Below, in pieces: positions 5,483 to 6,865 of a DNA stretch of 6,865 nt (position 1 is its first letter; every line of letters starts with the position of its first letter). The notes under the pieces were generated by a model. It was not told the DNA's origin and searched no databases. It worked only from the letters and a program-made list of their open reading frames with translations. Both the position numbers and the translations under genes were made by a program. Location: contig CAAEEB010000074.1 in assembly GCA_900754745.1 (NCBI GenBank), positions 1 to 6,865 of the forward strand. Direction: 5' to 3'. Origin of the DNA: an uncultured Collinsella sp. Its GTDB lineage: Bacteria; Actinomycetota; Coriobacteriia; Coriobacteriales; Coriobacteriaceae.

Positions 5483-6689
5483 AGTTGCCGTAACCTCCCC
5501 TCTCCTGGTCGCGGATTACGTGGCCGCCCTCGAGGGCGATCACGCGACGGTGCATGCTATCGACCATCTCGCGGTCGTGCGTAGCGACGATCACGGTGGT
5601 ACCGGTGCGGTTAATGCGCTCGAGCAGCTTCATGATGCCCAGCGAAATCGCCGGGTCGAGGTTGCCCGTGGGCTCGTCGCAAATCAGCAGCGGCGGGCGG
5701 TTGACCATAGCGCGGGCAACGGCCACGCGCTGCTGCTCGCCACCGGAAAGCTGATCGGGCAGCGAGTCCATCTGGTCGGCCAGACCGACCAGACGCAGCA
5801 CCTCGGGCACCTGGCTGCGAATGACACCCTTGGGCTTGCCGATGCACTGCAGGGCAAACGCCACGTTTTCGTAAGCGGTCTTTTGCGGCAGGAGCTTAAA
5901 GTCCTGGAACACGGCGCCAATCTGACGACGCAGGAACGGAACCTTGCGGTTCTTGATCTTCATGAGATCCTGGCCGGCGACCAAAATGCGACCGCTTGTG
6001 GGCTTGACGTCGCGGTTGAGCGTCGACAGCAGCGTGGTCTTACCCGAGCCGGAGTGACCGACCAAAAAGACGAACTCGCCCGGATAGATCTCGATGTTGA
6101 TGTCGTCGAGTGCGGGCTTGTTGGGCTGCGCCGGATAGATCTTGGTGACGTGCTCCATAAGGATGACGGGCTCGACACCGGCCTGCTTGGCCATCTTTTT
6201 ACGGCTGGCCTGCGGGTCGATGGGCGCAAACACCGACGTGAAATCGGGGTTGTTGAGCGCGTTGTCGAGGCTTGCGACCTCGGCGGCCTGATCGCGCTCG
6301 ACCACGGGAGCCGCAGGCTGCGTGGGGTCGGGAATGCCGGCAAAAAGACCGGACTGTGCGGGCTGCGGCGCGGGAGCCGCAGGGGCCATGGGGTCGGGGA
6401 TGCCGGCCATAGTAGGCTGTGGCGTGGCGGCGCTCATCTGAGGCTGAGCCACGCGAGCGGTCACCGTCTGAACGGGCTCAAAGCCAGCCGTGCCGGAAAG
6501 CGCAACATCGTTGTTGGGGTTGTAGGCAAAGGGATCTGCCGCCGGCTGTGCCTGATCTGCCGGCTGTGCGGGGATCGGGCTAAACAGCTGATCCTCTGAA
6601 TCCGGAGTGGCGAAACGACTGCCCGCGACGCTCGGCTGCGTCTTGGGGGCATCATCGCCCGCACCGGAGGTACGGAAGTGGTTACCCAC
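5469..6689 (-). CDS. ftsE: Cell division ATP-binding protein FtsE with a long N-terminal disordered extension
   Basis: The product is 406 aa, against about 220-230 aa for typical FtsE. The canonical ABC ATPase begins near residue 173 (VEPVILMEHVTKIYP). Walker A is GHSGSGKTT (211-219, Lys217), the Q-loop is VFQDFKLLPQ (Gln262), the signature is LSGGEQQ (314-320), Walker B is LLICDEP (334-340, Glu339), and the H-loop His is 371 in VATHD. It powers FtsX to regulate cell-wall hydrolysis during division. Residues 1-172 are rich in Pro, Ala and Gln, with no hydrophobic segment or signal peptide, so they are probably disordered and cytoplasmic. The motif AGIPDP occurs twice (95-100, 117-122). The long form is supported by a GTG start with AAGGAG 5 nt upstream and by the uninterrupted frame. 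No good ribosome site precedes the internal Met166. The gene overlaps ftsX by 14 bp. Confidence 0.95.
   Translation of the reverse strand: MGNHFRTSGAGDDAPKTQPSVAGSRFATPDSEDQLFSPIPAQPADQAQPAADPFAYNPNNDVALSGTAGFEPVQTVTARVAQPQMSAATPQPTMAGIPDPMAPAAPAPQPAQSGLFAGIPDPTQPAAPVVERDQAAEVASLDNALNNPDFTSVFAPIDPQASRKKMAKQAGVEPVILMEHVTKIYPAQPNKPALDDINIEIYPGEFVFLVGHSGSGKTTLLSTLNRDVKPTSGRILVAGQDLMKIKNRKVPFLRRQIGAVFQDFKLLPQKTAYENVAFALQCIGKPKGVIRSQVPEVLRLVGLADQMDSLPDQLSGGEQQRVAVARAMVNRPPLLICDEPTGNLDPAISLGIMKLLERINRTGTTVIVATHDREMVDSMHRRVIALEGGHVIRDQERGGYGNYGTN
6305..6407. repeat. Imperfect direct repeat inside the ftsE extension
   Basis: Two 37-nt copies, 6305-6341 and 6371-6407, match at 32 of 37 positions by my count, with a 66-bp (22-codon) period. 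They encode AGIPDPTQPAAP and AGIPDPMAPAAP. The period is a multiple of three, which fits an in-frame duplication that lengthened the disordered FtsE tail. Confidence 0.7.
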
Positions 6690-6694
6690 TGGTG

Positions 6695-6700
6695 CTCCTT
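6695..6700 (-). promoter_or_regulatory. ftsE: Ribosome binding site fixing the GTG start of ftsE
   Basis: AAGGAG on the minus strand lies 5 nt before the GTG at 6687-6689. It is the best Shine-Dalgarno match near either possible ftsE start and is the main reason to accept the long N-terminal form. Confidence 0.75.
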
Positions 6701-6734
6701 ATCGTCGTGCGTTTAAACTACATGAGCGCTTTGT

Positions 6735-6743
6735 ATTTTAGCA
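6735..6743 (-). promoter_or_regulatory. Candidate extended -10 promoter for ftsE
   Basis: The minus strand reads TGCTAAAAT, an extended -10 (TGn plus TAAAAT), 46 bp upstream of the ftsE GTG. That would give a leader of about 40 nt. No good -35 box is seen at 16-18 bp spacing (ATGTGC or near variants). The TAA in it may also be the stop codon of the upstream reading frame. Confidence 0.35.
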
Positions 6744-6865
6744 GGATTGCCTTTGCTGCACATAAGAAGCATGGCGGGCTTTGGGATCTGTCCGGCCGGG
6801 CACAGGGTTACCTCCCAAATCGTCCTCGGACATGTCGGAGCCCCCGCCGCGCGCTTCGCGCTGCG
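6738..6865 (-). CDS. Probable 3' end of an unidentified upstream gene (partial)
   Basis: A minus-strand frame entering from the window edge runs 41 codons to TAA at 6738-6740. It begins QREARGGGSDMSEDDLGG and ends VQQRQSC. The glycine- and acid-rich sequence resembles a flexible protein C-terminus, and the first codons favour G/C in third position as the neighbours do. I do not recognise the protein. In other actinobacteria prfB often precedes ftsE, but nothing here proves that. A second open frame on the same strand (to TAA at 6713-6715) cannot be excluded, and the stretch could also be non-coding. Confidence 0.35.
   Translation of the reverse strand, partial: QREARGGGSDMSEDDLGGNPVPGRTDPKARHASYVQQRQSC

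Noticed and set aside
4577..5584. 335-codon plus-strand frame opposite ftsX
   Set aside because: It is antisense to ftsX, which has all its family motifs, and has no recognisable protein features of its own.
5520..6599. 359-codon plus-strand frame opposite ftsE
   Set aside because: It is the mirror of a well-supported ABC ATPase gene, with His/Leu/Arg/Gly-rich composition and no domain.
6851..6863. GCGCG-CTT-CGCGC hairpin at the right edge
   Set aside because: It has no T-run, sits in a GC-rich probable coding end, and such short repeats are common at this base composition.

Overview
The window is high-GC bacterial DNA, and every gene I can support lies on the minus strand. The ftsE-ftsX pair, the RNase R type, the codon use (mostly G/C at third positions), the GTG and TTG starts and the strong GGAGG ribosome sites suit an actinobacterium. 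I think a gut Coriobacteriia member such as Collinsella is most likely, but that is an impression from gene style and not a demonstrated assignment.

In transcription order (high to low coordinates) the layout is as follows. 6738-6865 is the probable 3' end of an unidentified gene, overlapping a candidate promoter. 5469-6689 is ftsE, with a long, unusual proline/alanine/glutamine-rich N-terminal extension. 4562-5482 is ftsX, overlapping ftsE by 14 bp. A strong terminator follows at 4504-4538, then a perfect 29-bp inverted repeat at 4419-4504. 2233-4368 is rnr (RNase R), with a terminator at 2179-2204. 2078-2116 is a second, shorter inverted repeat. 1453-2058 is an orphan serine recombinase whose 3' hairpin starts at its stop codon. 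763-1341 is a VanZ-family membrane protein with a TTG start and a hairpin terminator at 661-690. 1-565 is the N-terminal two thirds of a MurR/RpiR-type sugar-phosphate regulator, cut by the window edge.

FtsE and FtsX form the ABC-transporter-like complex of the divisome that controls peptidoglycan hydrolysis. RNase R is a general 3'-5' exoribonuclease for structured RNA. The recombinase, VanZ protein and RpiR regulator look like independent single-gene units, each followed by its own hairpin where the end is visible. No stretch above 200 bases lacks a gene.

I see no clearly new multi-gene system. The best leads are the FtsE extension, the 86-bp perfect hairpin element in front of rnr, and the recombinase with its adjacent inverted repeat.
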